From positions 90,331-154,330 of the forward strand of contig JAJEKB010020949.1 of the NCBI GenBank assembly GCA_022393335.1: 64,000 nt of DNA, read 5' to 3'. The stretch is from Macrotrachela quadricornifera (taxonomy: Eukaryota > Rotifera > Eurotatoria > Philodinida > Philodinidae). Within the stretch, counting starts at the first letter, position 1, and each line of letters opens with the position of its first letter. Position numbers and translations under genes: made by a program. This document shows, piece by piece, positions 1 through 11,452 of this stretch. Below the pieces are notes generated by a model. The model had not been told where the DNA came from. It made no database searches and worked only from the letters and a program-made list of their open reading frames with translations.

Positions 1-142
1 TTTTTTTACACGCTTGACTAAACAAGAAACAGAAGAAAGAAAGGAAGAAAGAAAAAGCTTTAAAAAAAAGTAAATGTTTTCCTTTTCTTTTTTTTAAACT
101 CTGTTTAGTCTTCATTTATTTATAATGAAATAAGTGTTAGTG

Positions 143-1435
143 ATGCAATTTCTGTGGAAACGACGTAAAACAACTGCTCCGTCGTCTTTGAACAATGGTA
201 CTGATGAAACTGTTGCGTTGTTGCAGGCATGTCAGCGTAATGATTTAGAGTATATCAAACAGCATTTGCCACAACTATCAATCAGAGATATTAATTACCA
301 ACATCAGTCTCAGGCTAACTACACTGCATTACATGAAGCTACTCGTCAAGGGAACTCCGACATAGTTAAACTTCTGTTAGAACATGGTGCTGATCGTTGT
401 TTGAAAAATGACAATAAAGAAACTCCTGTCCTTCTTTCTCCAACAGATGAAATACGGGCATTATTTAAGCGCCCAAAATCTGATCAACGTTTTATATGTA
501 TATGCGAACCTTTACCACTACCAATTATCCAGATTGATAAAAAAACTTCTAAAAATTGCTCATTAAATAATGACAAGAGTTTCTATGAATGGGAATTAGT
601 TGATCTAACTGCAGCACAAAATGTCATAAATTTTCGACGTGAGTTAAAACCGTACATAACCGATAAAGAATTAAAACGTCGAATCTATATAATTAATAAA
701 GGTTATATAGCAATGCGGTTAGATGCACTAGCTGATGCCTCTGTTGATAAAAAAGAGATTGAAAAGATTTGTAGCTACTTTAAAGAAGCTTTGGATAAAA
801 ATAACCCATGCCTTATTGTACGAGCATATACGAAAAATAAGGAATTTTCAAAAATGTTGAATTGCGATATGGCACGTAATGTTATGCATGATCTTCACTA
901 TGCTTGTAGTAAATTAAGTTGTATTTGCTCTTATACAACTGAAGATGGAACAAAAGCTATTGCAAGTATTCTGTTACATTGTAATCAACTGCGTGATTAT
1001 TCTGAAGGAATAGTTTATCGTGGTATATACATGAAGAGTGACATCCTAGCACATTACAGTGTTGGACGATGTATTATAACTACCACATTTCTCTCAACCT
1101 CGCCAAATAAACAATGTGCTGAGATGTTTAGTGGTTATGACAAAGACCAGAAGAAACTTTGTGGCAACGAAAAAGGCTACGCATCGTTTTTATGCACGTA
1201 TATAATTAAAAATTATCATAAAAAATACCGTACAGCAATAAGTATAAATGAATTCTCCGAATTTAAAGATGAAGAAGAAGTATTAATCTTACCATATGCA
1301 GCTTTTTTGATTACAAAGAAAACTCCAGATCAACTTCATCCTGATGAAAGGATAGAAATTGAATTAGAAGAATGTAGTGATGACCAGCTTATTGAATATA
1401 CACGTGGTCCTACAACCATCAACTCGATGCAGTAG
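143..1435 (+). CDS. Ankyrin-repeat / R-S-E-class mono-ADP-ribosyltransferase
   Basis: This is a single-exon frame of 430 codons. The open frame reaches back to a GTG at 134, but the first ATG is at 143. About residues 58-100 form an ankyrin-type repeat (TALHEATRQGNSDIVKLLLE). The C-terminal half carries the arginine-specific ADP-ribosyltransferase signature in order: R293 in YRG, S318-T319-S320 in FLSTS, and the E-x-E pair E377/E379 followed by VLILP. In this family such enzymes move ADP-ribose from NAD+ to arginine on proteins, and the second Glu is catalytic. All three motifs are intact, so the enzyme is probably active. There is no signal peptide, so it is likely intracellular, unlike vertebrate ecto-ARTs. 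The ankyrin part would choose partners. The substrate is unknown. Confidence 0.85.
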   Translation: MQFLWKRRKTTAPSSLNNGTDETVALLQACQRNDLEYIKQHLPQLSIRDINYQHQSQANYTALHEATRQGNSDIVKLLLEHGADRCLKNDNKETPVLLSPTDEIRALFKRPKSDQRFICICEPLPLPIIQIDKKTSKNCSLNNDKSFYEWELVDLTAAQNVINFRRELKPYITDKELKRRIYIINKGYIAMRLDALADASVDKKEIEKICSYFKEALDKNNPCLIVRAYTKNKEFSKMLNCDMARNVMHDLHYACSKLSCICSYTTEDGTKAIASILLHCNQLRDYSEGIVYRGIYMKSDILAHYSVGRCIITTTFLSTSPNKQCAEMFSGYDKDQKKLCGNEKGYASFLCTYIIKNYHKKYRTAISINEFSEFKDEEEVLILPYAAFLITKKTPDQLHPDERIEIELEECSDDQLIEYTRGPTTINSMQ

Positions 1436-4400
1436 AACGTCATTTTTAAAAGTTTTCGAACAGTCATTTCGTAATCGTTGCATTTTGACAATCAGACTTC
1501 AATTTCATACCTTTACATTATATAACGTACTTTTAAAAGGAGACGTCTAAGCAAATCTGGATTTTGCAGGAGGAGACGCATCAGCTTCACTTTGTAGAAT
1601 TTCTGACTATTCGCACTGAACAACAGCATTTCTCCTCGACTTGTAGGAAGTGCTTAATTGATAGAAACAGGAAGAGCTAAGTGATAGTGTGACGTTATAA
1701 AATTACCGTCTTTTGCCTAAGATCAATTAACAAGCTGAAAGTTGAGGGATGAACTCTTATCATGATTTCAAATCCGGTAACTTAAAGATAATAATTTTTC
1801 GGCGCATTGTATAGAAAATTTAGAAATATGTGTCTCTACAGCCACTCAAAAATACTAAAAAAATCAATATGATCATTTGAGCCTTAAAAATAACTATGCT
1901 TCATGGTAAGAATATAAGATTCTCTGGGAAGTTACAGCTGTTTATCTGATGTCTTTTGCGAGATATCGATGTTACAAATTCCAATAAATAGACAATATAC
2001 GGCGAAAAACCAATCTGAACAAGTAGAGTTGCCATTGATCCATGCCCTCAGAAAACCGAAATAGACAAGAAAATCGAACGAAACTTGCTATAATATCTGG
2101 GACAACGCTTTTTTACATAACTTAAGTCATTCTATCTAATTTAATCACTGGTTGGCGTTTTCTGAACGACACAAAACACTGTTTTCACTAGTTTTTCTCT
2201 CCGAGTTCCATAGAAAGCGTTTTCGATCTGTTTTTTCCATCTCTTCTCTCCGTTTTCACATTTCACCCGTTTAAATGAGTTATTCTCACACCCTCACTCT
2301 CTAAATCTAAAACCCTTCAGGCTTTCACATTCTTTGACTTTTTTATGCAAGAACTCTCGGATATGCTCGATAGAGAAGCATCTTAAAAATCATGCCATTT
2401 CTTTTTTGCTTGTTTGCTTGTACATGTGCGTTCTAAGCGAAATTAAGACAATAGATATAATCGAATTGATGATCGCTGTCTGCCTTCATTTGTTTCCAAT
2501 GCTGATCAGATGAACATATAAGCTACTTTCTTTTTAATTAGTATCCTTATGAGTTTTTCTTTTACTTTATCACACTACTAGTAATCTGTTTGACATATAC
2601 CGTTTTTTATGAGCATTCTTTGGTTGGTTGATTTATTCAGTTTTTTGACAGTTTTGTTGCTGAAGTAGATTAAAATATCAGGTCTTTACGCTACATTGTA
2701 GACATATTTTTGTATGAACATGATGTTGTCTATATTCTGACTTTTTTATCTTCGATATCATCCAACGACAATATCAACTTCATTCACCATATATCACTAG
2801 TTCTACCTCATATTTCATCTTTCTCTTTTATCATTCTTGTCATTTACATGAATATATTTAAGCTATCTGATGAATCATTAGGCAAATCCTTTTCTGTTTA
2901 CAACTTTTTTTTCTCTCTATTCTCCTTCTTCCTATGAGTCAATCAATGGTCTTATGATGTATCGCTTTTTCGTTAACTTTTTTCCTTGTATTCTTCCTAT
3001 CGATTTGCTTGGGTGAGTACAGCTAATACTTTCTTCTTGCTTCTCTCATCGACGATCGTGAGTCGTTTCTACACGTACTTTACTTCCTTCCTTGCACAGA
3101 CGAGTATGTCGACTATTGCTCTTTCAGTATATCCATACGTGTCTTTACAGCCGCTTTTCCGTCCATTTTGTCTCTTCTTAGCTTTCAAATCAGTGCAGTA
3201 GAGATTGTTCATTCAAATTATTAATCTTTACGGTTCTTTCTTTTTTCTTTCATTAGAGAATATCTATTTGCCACAATAGTCTGCCCCTCATATCAATAGT
3301 ATTTTGTGCGTTTGATGTTGATTTTTATATACGTTTGTTTTATTGGAGCCAAATCTTTATTTTTCTTCGCTCGTCTTTCATCATTTTTCTAATCCTATCT
3401 CAGCTGCGATTTTTACTCAAGAATCGCACCAACTTCAGACTCTTTTCCTATATTTCAAAACAAATATCTCAGATTACAAATTTTCCACCTGGGCTCCTAT
3501 CATTGCTCGCCAAATAGGTGCATATTCGTTCAAGCATTTCTTTTAAATTATAATTCTCCTTGTATCGCGAACGATGACAAAATAGGATGACAATCATGAT
3601 GTCTGTGTGAATAAAAAGATTGCTGAATAGTGTCTACTATAGATAATCGGCTAGTTCACTTCCTTGACATCTGTAGTGATCAATTAGTTCAATTTTTTTA
3701 AAGATTCTCTGGTGAGGGTGAGGGTAAAACTGCAGTAGTACGACTTTTTTTATACAAACTCTCTCTTAGAGATGTAATAATTCAAAAACCTCTCAAAAAC
3801 TGAGTTTTTTTTAAATGTTTTTAAGAGGTGTTTGAGTCGTTTCATTTATAAGACAGTTTGAATAAAATATAGTCAGATTTTTTTAGAAAAAGACTCTCTT
3901 AAGTTCTGCATTCTGACATACTCTTTCCAATAATAAAAAAATGAGACCTTCAAATTTAAATCCGGTAGAGAAATTTGCGACACGAAATTAGCTGTTTTTG
4001 ACTCTTCTTTGATAGATATCCCCAGAAAATGTTGAGCAATCAAGCTGGAAATTTTACCATAATATATGCCCAAAATATCATGCGATTTGTTTGCGTCTAG
4101 AAAAAATATCATCTATGGTAGGGTCTTTACGCAAGTGCATGCTCGACAATACAATTAAATAAGTCAAATTTACAAACCAATGAAAATACTAATACTAATA
4201 GTTTACACCATTTGTTGAAAACATAATCACATCTGATGCAAATCAACAGTGATTATATTTATTCGAATATTCTAAGTAATGACAATAATGACTTATTATT
4301 GTTTTATTACCAATGGAAGCTATCTATATTGTTCACAAATATCTCTAATTAGTGTTGAAGAATGAATAACTATGCATTATTAGGTATAAAAAAAAGTAGC

Positions 4401-4710
4401 TATAAAGATTTTCAAATACTGTTAGAAAATAGACAGCTGCTCATCTAGTCAATCAGTTCAAATACCTACTCATCCAGTATACTGTAAATAGCTCAACAAT
4501 CTCTGCTCAAAAAAGAGTTAATAAAGTGATATAAACAGCTAAGCAAGATTTGAATATCTATGATGATTTTTAAATAACTGTGAAGACTTTTAAATAGTGC
4601 TGGAAACTAAATAACTGCTCATCTAGTATATTACATTTTGTAACGTTTCATTTGTAGAAGAAAAAATTGTATCTCTTTTGAAAATGAAGCAGTTGTTGTA
4701 AATATCTACA
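1436..4710. other. Intergenic spacer, no supported gene
   Basis: The spacer is AT- and pyrimidine-rich. The short frames on the plus strand around 2710-3546 are long T/C-rich runs that code for low-complexity Phe/Ser/Leu, with no domain or splice pattern. Around 3784-3836 a small inverted repeat pairs AAACCTCTCAAAAAC with its complement. No RNA gene was recognised. Confidence 0.6.
4399..4630. repeat. Pair of about 55-bp direct repeats upstream of the receptor gene
   Basis: The segment at about 4399-4452 recurs, diverged, at about 4578-4630. Both end in the shared word CTGCTCATCTAGT. The second copy finishes about 80 bases before the receptor ATG. It could be a remnant of a repeat or a duplicated upstream element. 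Nothing in the sequence decides between these. Confidence 0.5.
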
Positions 4711-6072
4711 ATGGATGATGCATCATGTTTGAAAAATATTACGGCGTGTATTGCTCCTTTTGGTTTAAGATTGTGTGATGCAGACAAAGATATTTGCTCG
4801 AAACATGGATACTGTATCACATCTATCTTTAATTCGTCGATTTCATTCTGCATCTGTTATTCCTGCTACACGGGAAAGTATTGTCAAGAAGATAAATTTT
4901 CGAAAAATGTATGGTACTGGGGATTAGCAACACAACAATCTGCATCACTTGTTGCAGCTCAGAGAATAACTCTGATTGTGCTCGATATCATCTTGATATT
5001 AAACTGTCTACTCTGTTTACAAACATATTTCGCCAGCTATAAGATACGTATCACAAATACCGGAGTTTATTTAATTATGAGTGCATTCTGTTCATTGCTT
5101 TATGGTGTGCTAACATTTGTTACTACTGTTTTATCTTGGTTTACAAGTGTACTATTATCAAAATATTCTGAAATTGCTTGTAATGTTACAACAAAATATG
5201 TTGGACCATCATTATCTTACATTTGGGTATGGTTGGTTGCACTCGTGGCTTTTGAGCGTATGTTAACTTCATGCTCCCAATACAGGTTATTTGATTCGCG
5301 TAAGCGTTCACTAATTGTTGGTACGTGCATCATTATAATCTGTCCCTTGACAACTTTGCCTGATATATTTACCGTAAAAGTAATTCCCGCTAATGACATT
5401 CAAGCAGTTATAACAAAACCAGTTGCTTGTATGAATTATACACCCATTGGTTATATAATTAATAAGGTTATCATTAGTATTCACACGTATGTTACTCTAT
5501 TACTCTACGTAGTCTTAATTCTAGCTGTTTTTGGCCATCTATTGAAACATCGACATCATCTCCTCCATGATTCTACGATTATCGAAAATATTCGTATTAT
5601 TTTTTCAAAACATCGAGATTTATTTATTCCACTTAGTGTGCAAATTATTTGTTCATTACCCCTTATAGTCTTAAGTGAAATGATGACATGTGAGAAAGCT
5701 GCTAATTTGACTTTTGTGCCGTACATATACTTTGCGTTTGTTTTAATTGGATTTGTACCGGAGATATTCTCTTTTTTCATTTATATTTACGTCTGTAACG
5801 TTTATATGACAGAATTTTGGCAAGCATCGATAGTGGGACGATGTCTTATCAAATTGAAGAAGAAATTTTGTCTAAAGGAACAATTGCAAATGTCAGCGGC
5901 ATTCTCACAACAAACATCACAAACTGATTCGATAGTACATGAATCAGTACCGATGTCTCCAATACTAGCCGAACAAATGTTGCCATCGCTAGTTGAGAAT
6001 GAATTTAGACTATATACAACAAATGCACAAGCTGATTGTAACGGAAAATACCAAAATAACAGAGAAATTTAA
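4711..6072 (+). CDS. Rhodopsin-like seven-transmembrane receptor with a Cys-rich (EGF-like) ectodomain
   Basis: This is a single-exon frame of 453 codons. Residues 6-58 hold eight cysteines, the last ones in an EGF-like spacing (CSKHGYC, then CICYSCYTGKYC). Seven hydrophobic segments follow at about 84-107, 118-145, 165-186, 199-220, 248-275, 303-324 and 336-361. The end of helix 3 reads LVALVAFERM, where E182-R183 stands in for the D/ERY motif of class A receptors. C157 and C240 are placed to form the usual helix 3 to loop 2 disulfide. A basic stretch after helix 7 (LIKLKKKFC) and a Ser/Thr-rich tail fit a G-protein-coupled receptor in the plasma membrane. The ligand is unknown. An AATAAA lies about 30 bases after the stop. 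No N-terminal signal peptide is seen. Confidence 0.75.
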   Translation: MDDASCLKNITACIAPFGLRLCDADKDICSKHGYCITSIFNSSISFCICYSCYTGKYCQEDKFSKNVWYWGLATQQSASLVAAQRITLIVLDIILILNCLLCLQTYFASYKIRITNTGVYLIMSAFCSLLYGVLTFVTTVLSWFTSVLLSKYSEIACNVTTKYVGPSLSYIWVWLVALVAFERMLTSCSQYRLFDSRKRSLIVGTCIIIICPLTTLPDIFTVKVIPANDIQAVITKPVACMNYTPIGYIINKVIISIHTYVTLLLYVVLILAVFGHLLKHRHHLLHDSTIIENIRIIFSKHRDLFIPLSVQIICSLPLIVLSEMMTCEKAANLTFVPYIYFAFVLIGFVPEIFSFFIYIYVCNVYMTEFWQASIVGRCLIKLKKKFCLKEQLQMSAAFSQQTSQTDSIVHESVPMSPILAEQMLPSLVENEFRLYTTNAQADCNGKYQNNREI

Positions 6073-8294
6073 CTAATAATTCGCTCATACGCACTGTGAA
6101 ATATGAATAAAAGTATAGTTCTGAACATTTGTTTTAAGAAATAGTTTGTGTGCCTGACAAGTTTTTATTTTTAGTCTTACTTCTTTTTTTATTCAAAATA
6201 AGAGATATAAAATCATGATCTTTAATACACAGTTTTCTCTTTTTAAACTAATCTATTTTTTCTTCAAATACTTTCATATCACATTATTATTCATTCATCA
6301 TGGACTTTCTTACGCATTCAGATCCAAGTTTGCTACACTATAATGAGTTCGTTTATTGAGAATGAATACACATGAAAAAGAATATATTACAGCTATTCTT
6401 TATGGAAATCAATTTGCCGGGAAAAGTTTATTGTCTGTTTGTTTTGAATAAATTAGACTTATGATCACAAATGATATTACCGATTTCGTCAAGTTATCTT
6501 TGTCTATTAGAAAGTGAAGATATTTTTAAATACTTTGAAATGTACTCTTTTCATTCATATGGTTCAACGTCAGAGGCGGCGGAACGATTGAAATTTAGGG
6601 GAGGCTCAAAGCTTATCACGTAATGATGACAGTAATATAAAACCAGCGCAAAGATTTTCGAGTTTTTTCATCCTAACTCTTATAGATCAAACAATATTTG
6701 TGAAGATATGATTTCAACGGAATTCCCCTGGTGTACATCTTTGTAAGGACGAATGATAGAATCTGATCATTTTTCAAAGAATGCACCGCCGAGCTTAACA
6801 GTGCTCCAGAATTTATTTTTTTGAATTTACAGGATTGACTGAAATCATTAGATTTTCTATCGGATAGTATAGAGCACAATGTGTTTATACAAAAAGGTCC
6901 ATGATCTGGAAGCCTAAGACTTCACCTTCAGTTGATCGTCATACAAAGTTCTGCCTATACTCGCCTGCGGACAGGTACTTGTCTTTGCCTTAATTTCTTC
7001 CATTTGAAAATGAAATTAGTACATGAACACTAGAACTTGAAGAAAAATTTTCACCAATATGAATCCTAATAGCGATTGTTGAATTGTCTGTTCCATTCGA
7101 CTCCAAAATACATTCTGATCATCAGATGTATTACAACGTCCTTCATAATATCTCGTTTTTTTCTCAGATTGTACTATGGACAGAGTTGCCTAATATATTG
7201 AAACCTATTTTCTTGCTTTTGTTCAATACAATGCACAAAGGACATAGTAAATATTTCATAGATATTGCTCATTTTCTGACCGGTTCAACTTCGTCTGCTC
7301 TATGTATCTTCACCATCCCGCTTGGTAATAGTCAAGTTACATTCCATCTTAACATAAGAAGCGTATATGTTTTTCTAAAAATGGCAAATCATTATCTCAA
7401 CTGAATAATCGAGTTCTTTATGTCACTATTTCATTTGTATCCTTTAAAATCTTCATGGTTAATTTTGTTTTTTTTCTCAACTATCTTTCAAAGCTTTTAA
7501 CTTTTTTATTATATGATATAAAAATGATCGATCAAAAGTCATTTTATAGAGCGTGTTTTTCAATCCTGTTTCCTTACGAAGGCGTATTTTCAACAATCTG
7601 TCTTTCAATATTGAAACTTATTATGCAAACTACTATTTTGTGAATCGACAACATCATACCATAATTGATCTATGAAACTCCAGTAAAAATGAAGAGGAAA
7701 TTGTTTGTTTTATACTACGAAAATAAACATGCATGATATAAGTGTCTCAGCAACTATAGTAAATAGTTCTGAATTTTCATCGATCCAAAAGAACCCATGA
7801 TCACCTTTCATATATTTGAAGATGCATAAAGACTTATCTGTACCGATTTGTCACATATCGAATCAATATTAGGTATATATAATATGGGATCTCGGGTTAA
7901 GTATGAGTTTCGGTACTCTGCTTCTTTTTGAAGTTGTCTAGATATACCATTCATTGTTCACATTCTACACATACACATATTCCGATCCCTTCGTAAAAAG
8001 AGCGAATGTAAAAGTAAATGACACAATTAAATTAGAAACTTGATACGAACGAGTTAAGAACGAAAACACTGGTATCACATCAACACTACTAGATAATTTT
8101 ATCTTGTTTCCAGAGAAAAAAAAGGACAATAAAATCAGAATTAAAGAATGTCAAATTATTTTTTAATGAAATACTTCAAGATTACTCCTTCATATGAAAG
8201 ATCAAATTTCATTCTCTATAAAAACAGCAGTAATTATTTCGTATTCATTTCATTGCTAATCTATTTATAGTGTAAAGAAAAACACATTAGAAGA
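6073..8294. other. Intergenic spacer, no supported gene
   Basis: At 6571 there is a GC-rich word, CAGAGGCGGCGGAACG, that looks like the end of a hAT-type element, but I found no matching opposite end. The 106-codon frame at 7084-7404 and the minus-strand frame at 6673-6879 show no domain and are not called. The rest is plain AT-rich sequence. Confidence 0.5.
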
Positions 8295-9511
8295 ATGTGG
8301 CTTTATTTCTTCGTTATTTTCTATGCTGTTCTTATTATTGTCACTAAAGAGGAAGAAATAGAATTTCATTTAGCTATTCGTGAAAATGGAAAAATTTGTT
8401 CACCTTGGATATACGTAGGTGTTGGTCCAATCGCTTATGTCGATGATTATCATCGTGAATGCATTAGTGAAACGGAATTGGAACTAAACAATGGAGAGGC
8501 ACGTCTCTGTTGCGAAAGTATACCTTTAACAACGCCAAGCACAAATTCTCCTAGAGAATGTGGTAAGCAACAATATCGACCATTACAACAACGAATTGTT
8601 GGAGGAGTACATGCATTTGCCAACAGTTGGGTAAGATCAATGTAAAAAATTTACTAAAATGAATCTTATTTTCACTGTTAGCCATGGCAAGTTTTGTTAC
8701 TTGGTAGTAATGTTCAATGTGGTGGTGTACTGATCGATCAACAACATGTTCTAACAGCTGTACACTGTACTAAACATCCTACTGAACCGACTGATTATCA
8801 AATTACTATTGGTTTGCATGACAGAAATTCAATATTCTATATGGAACAAGAAATGGTTGCAGAAAAAAATTTGGGTGCATGAAGAATACAATAGTAGTAC
8901 CCTTGAAAATGATATAAGTGTCATTCGTCTATCAAGACCTGTTCAAATTTCTGATGCTGCTAACGTTATTTGTTTACCAGGCGCTCGTGTTGGTAAAGTT
9001 GTAAATCAAACAGTATGGACTTGTACGTATCACAAGTTTTATTCTGTTCTATCTGAAAATTGAAAACAAGAGATACTTCTTTCTTTGTTAGCCAGTTAGG
9101 GAAAAACAGCTTACAGAGGCAATGAAAGTCCTGTTCTCAAACAGACCTGGTTGCATACAATGGGTAATCGATGTGATACTTATGTTACAAAGGTATTTGA
9201 TGAAGAAAAACAATTGTGTGCTGGAAGATATACGGCAGATGGTGATGTATGTCAGGGAGATTCAGGTGGACCTTTGATGTATGAATCAAATGGACAATGG
9301 TAGATGTTATTCATTTACTCTTACACTAATTATTTTTATTTAATCTTCTTTTTTCTTTACTCAAAGGTTTCTGAATGGAGTTACAAGTTATACTACGGCT
9401 TGTGGACAAAAAGGGCAACCGAGCGTTTTTGTACGTGTGAGTTATTATCTACCATGGATTCGAAATAAAATGACATCAACTCACACTGTTCACGGAGATT
9501 TGAGTCATTGA
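8295..9511 (+). pseudogene. Secreted trypsin-like serine protease gene, four exons, with a frameshift and an in-frame stop
   Basis: Exons are about 8295-8630, 8682-9022, 9092-9299 and 9367-9511, with introns of 51, 69 and 67 bp. The product starts with a hydrophobic signal (WLYFFVIFYAVLIIV). It then has a Cys-containing propeptide, the activation site R|IVGG, and a chymotrypsin-fold domain with His in TAVHC (8763-8765), Asp in ENDISVI (8911-8913) and Ser in GDSGGP (9262-9264). So the complete triad is encoded. Two lesions break it. A run of seven A at 8863-8869 shifts the frame (six A would keep it open). A TAG at 9097-9099 sits where the conserved Trp of the GWG motif belongs. Both could be assembly errors in one allele, but together they suggest a decaying gene. 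The stop is TGA at 9509. Confidence 0.75.
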
Positions 9512-9668
9512 TAGCTCACGATATATTTTAACAAAAAAAATGAGGACAAAGTAGATTTTCTTTCTTTTTTTTCCTAAGTAAGGAGAGACAGTTAGTCCTA
9601 TGCTTACTCTATTTCTGTCATTGGTTGATCTATTTTATTATTTAGAGAAAAATTTTTCTTTAAAACAT

Positions 9669-9839
9669 TTAAGACGAAAGAGACTTGTCGCAGTCAGAGC
9701 AGAAAGTTTTTATTCTCTTTGCTACCGTCGCATTTGCTTCTCTTGAATTATTGACGTCTAATGTTCTCGTAGCAATCAACACATCGCCTTCAGATCCTTC
9801 CATTTCTTCGAGCTTGTGACCTGCGAGTTTGTAGTTCAT
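9669..9839 (-). CDS. Hypothetical 56-residue reading frame
   Basis: An ATG at 9839 opens a 57-codon frame with balanced, charged composition (KLEEMEGSEGDVLIATRTLD) and a C-terminal CSDCDK pair of cysteines. It is unlike the low-complexity frames of the spacers. It lies on the minus strand about 160 bases beyond the trypsin stop. I recognise no family. It may be a fragment of an older gene or transposon rather than a working peptide. Confidence 0.25.
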   Translation of the reverse strand: MNYKLAGHKLEEMEGSEGDVLIATRTLDVNNSREANATVAKRIKTFCSDCDKSLSS

Positions 9840-10207
9840 TTAACTTGTTGAATGACACACCAAGAAGTAAAAGATCGCATGAGACTTTCACAAAACATTA
9901 TATTGGCAAAATCCTGATTACGAAATATTGATGTTTCCAACATATTGAAAATACCGATGAGTATATTAATCGAGCCTGAGCACGCATGAAAATAGATATA
10001 TTAAAGCTACTTTTTCTCGAAAAATCGAATTGCTGTAAAGAAATCTTTTTTCTATTGTCTAATGAAGATTTAGATCAAACTTAAATCGTTTTGAAAATGA
10101 ACTGAGATGATTTAAAGACTTTGTGTGTTATTTTTTCTTTTTTGTTTTTATTTATAAACTGTTAATGTGTTATTTATTTTAAAACGAGTAATAATATAAG
10201 AACGATG

Positions 10208-11452
10208 CTAAGAGAAGTCATTATTAATTTTTGCAGCAATCTGATTTAATATAAGTTTCATACGTGGATCAATGATTGTTGCTGTATCCGTTCCAATTCG
10301 ATTCATAACATAGGCAAAAGAAAGATTCTTGGATGGTGATGCAAAACCAATACTACCACCAGCTCCTAAAATTAATGTAAGTTAAAATCTATTGGTAATC
10401 TTACTAATGATCTCTTGCCTACCATGATGACCAAATACATCTGGACCGAAATCAGGAAGAGCATAATCAAATCGATGGAAGCCCATACTAAAAGATGAGT
10501 AATACTGCAATATAAGATCTATCTCATTTGGAGGTGTATTAGATTTGATTGCAAGTTTCATAATTTCGTCATTTAATAATGGTTTTCCTAAGTTATCCTT
10601 AAGATTTCCAATGAATGCTGCATAGAGTCGTGCAATCGACCAAGCATTTGTTATTCCAATAGCAGCCGGTATTTCTGCTTGATGTATTTTAGGATCATTC
10701 CATATACTAAAATAAGTTAACATTGTTTCGTTTAAAATATCTTTGGTATCTAGTTGAGGAACAACTGGTGATACACGATACTGTATGTCGGGTGGTAAAC
10801 CAATATAAAATTCTATTTGTGTTCGAGTTACTAGTTCATCTTTGATAAATTGCCCAAATGATCTTTTCTTTGGATCCACACGGCGAACAAGTTCACCAGC
10901 TAACCAACCATAAGTAACTGCATGGTAACCATGAGTTGTTCCTGGTATCCATAACGGTTGTTGTTCTTCTAGTGTGTGAACCATTGCTGTCCAATTAGCA
11001 TACTGTTCGACGGGAGATGATACATATGGAAGTCCAGCGCGATGTGATAGTATATCAGCAACTGTCGTATTTTCCTTTCCATTTTGTCCATATTCTGGCC
11101 AATATTTGGTAACTAATTCTGAATAATTAAGTAAACCACGTTGAACACAAATTGCAGCAGCCATAGCCACAACACCTTTTGTCGTTGAAAATACTAACTG
11201 TAATGTATCATTATCATAAGGTGTGGTTTGTGATTCATCAAACCATCCACCTCTAAGGTTTACAACTGGAAGACCTTGATGATAAACTGCTATAGCTGCA
11301 CCTAAATCATATTGTTGTTTAAAATTTTCTATAAACAAGTCTCGCACAAATTCCCAGCCATAAGCTGTTGTCCCAAAAATATTATAATCAATAGAACCAT
11401 GGCAAGATACAATTGAAAGAAATACAACGAAAATCCATATTGAATAAACCAT
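10208..11452 (-). CDS. Secreted beta-lactamase-fold serine hydrolase (LACTB/EstB-like)
   Basis: There are two exons on the minus strand, 11452-10423 and 10365-10208, split by a 57-bp intron, for 395 residues in one open frame. An N-terminal hydrophobic signal (IWIFVVFLSIVSCHG) is followed by the class C beta-lactamase/esterase fold. The nucleophile motif STTK is at 89-92, a YHA near 176 takes the place of the YxN motif, and the intron splits HHG|AGGS near residue 340, the third active-site box. The preserved motifs predict an acyl-serine hydrolase: an esterase or peptidase of the nematode LACT-1 type, not necessarily a true beta-lactamase. Several N-x-S/T sites fit secretion. The long single frame of the first exon ends in a short read-through into the intron, so it alone gives a false C-terminus. 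The gene is convergent with the trypsin gene. Confidence 0.85.

Noticed and set aside
2710..3546. Several plus-strand frames of 60-75 codons
   Set aside because: They are T/C-rich runs encoding Phe/Ser/Leu low complexity, overlap in different frames, and have no domain or splice partners.
3710..3727. GGTGAGGGTGAGGGTA as a telomere-like repeat
   Set aside because: Only about two and a half units, internal, and not extended. A short G-rich word is not a telomere tract.
7084..7404. A 106-codon plus-strand frame
   Set aside because: No recognisable domain, and no flanking splice-consistent exons. The nearby CAGAGGCGG word hints at an eroded transposon, but no second end was found.
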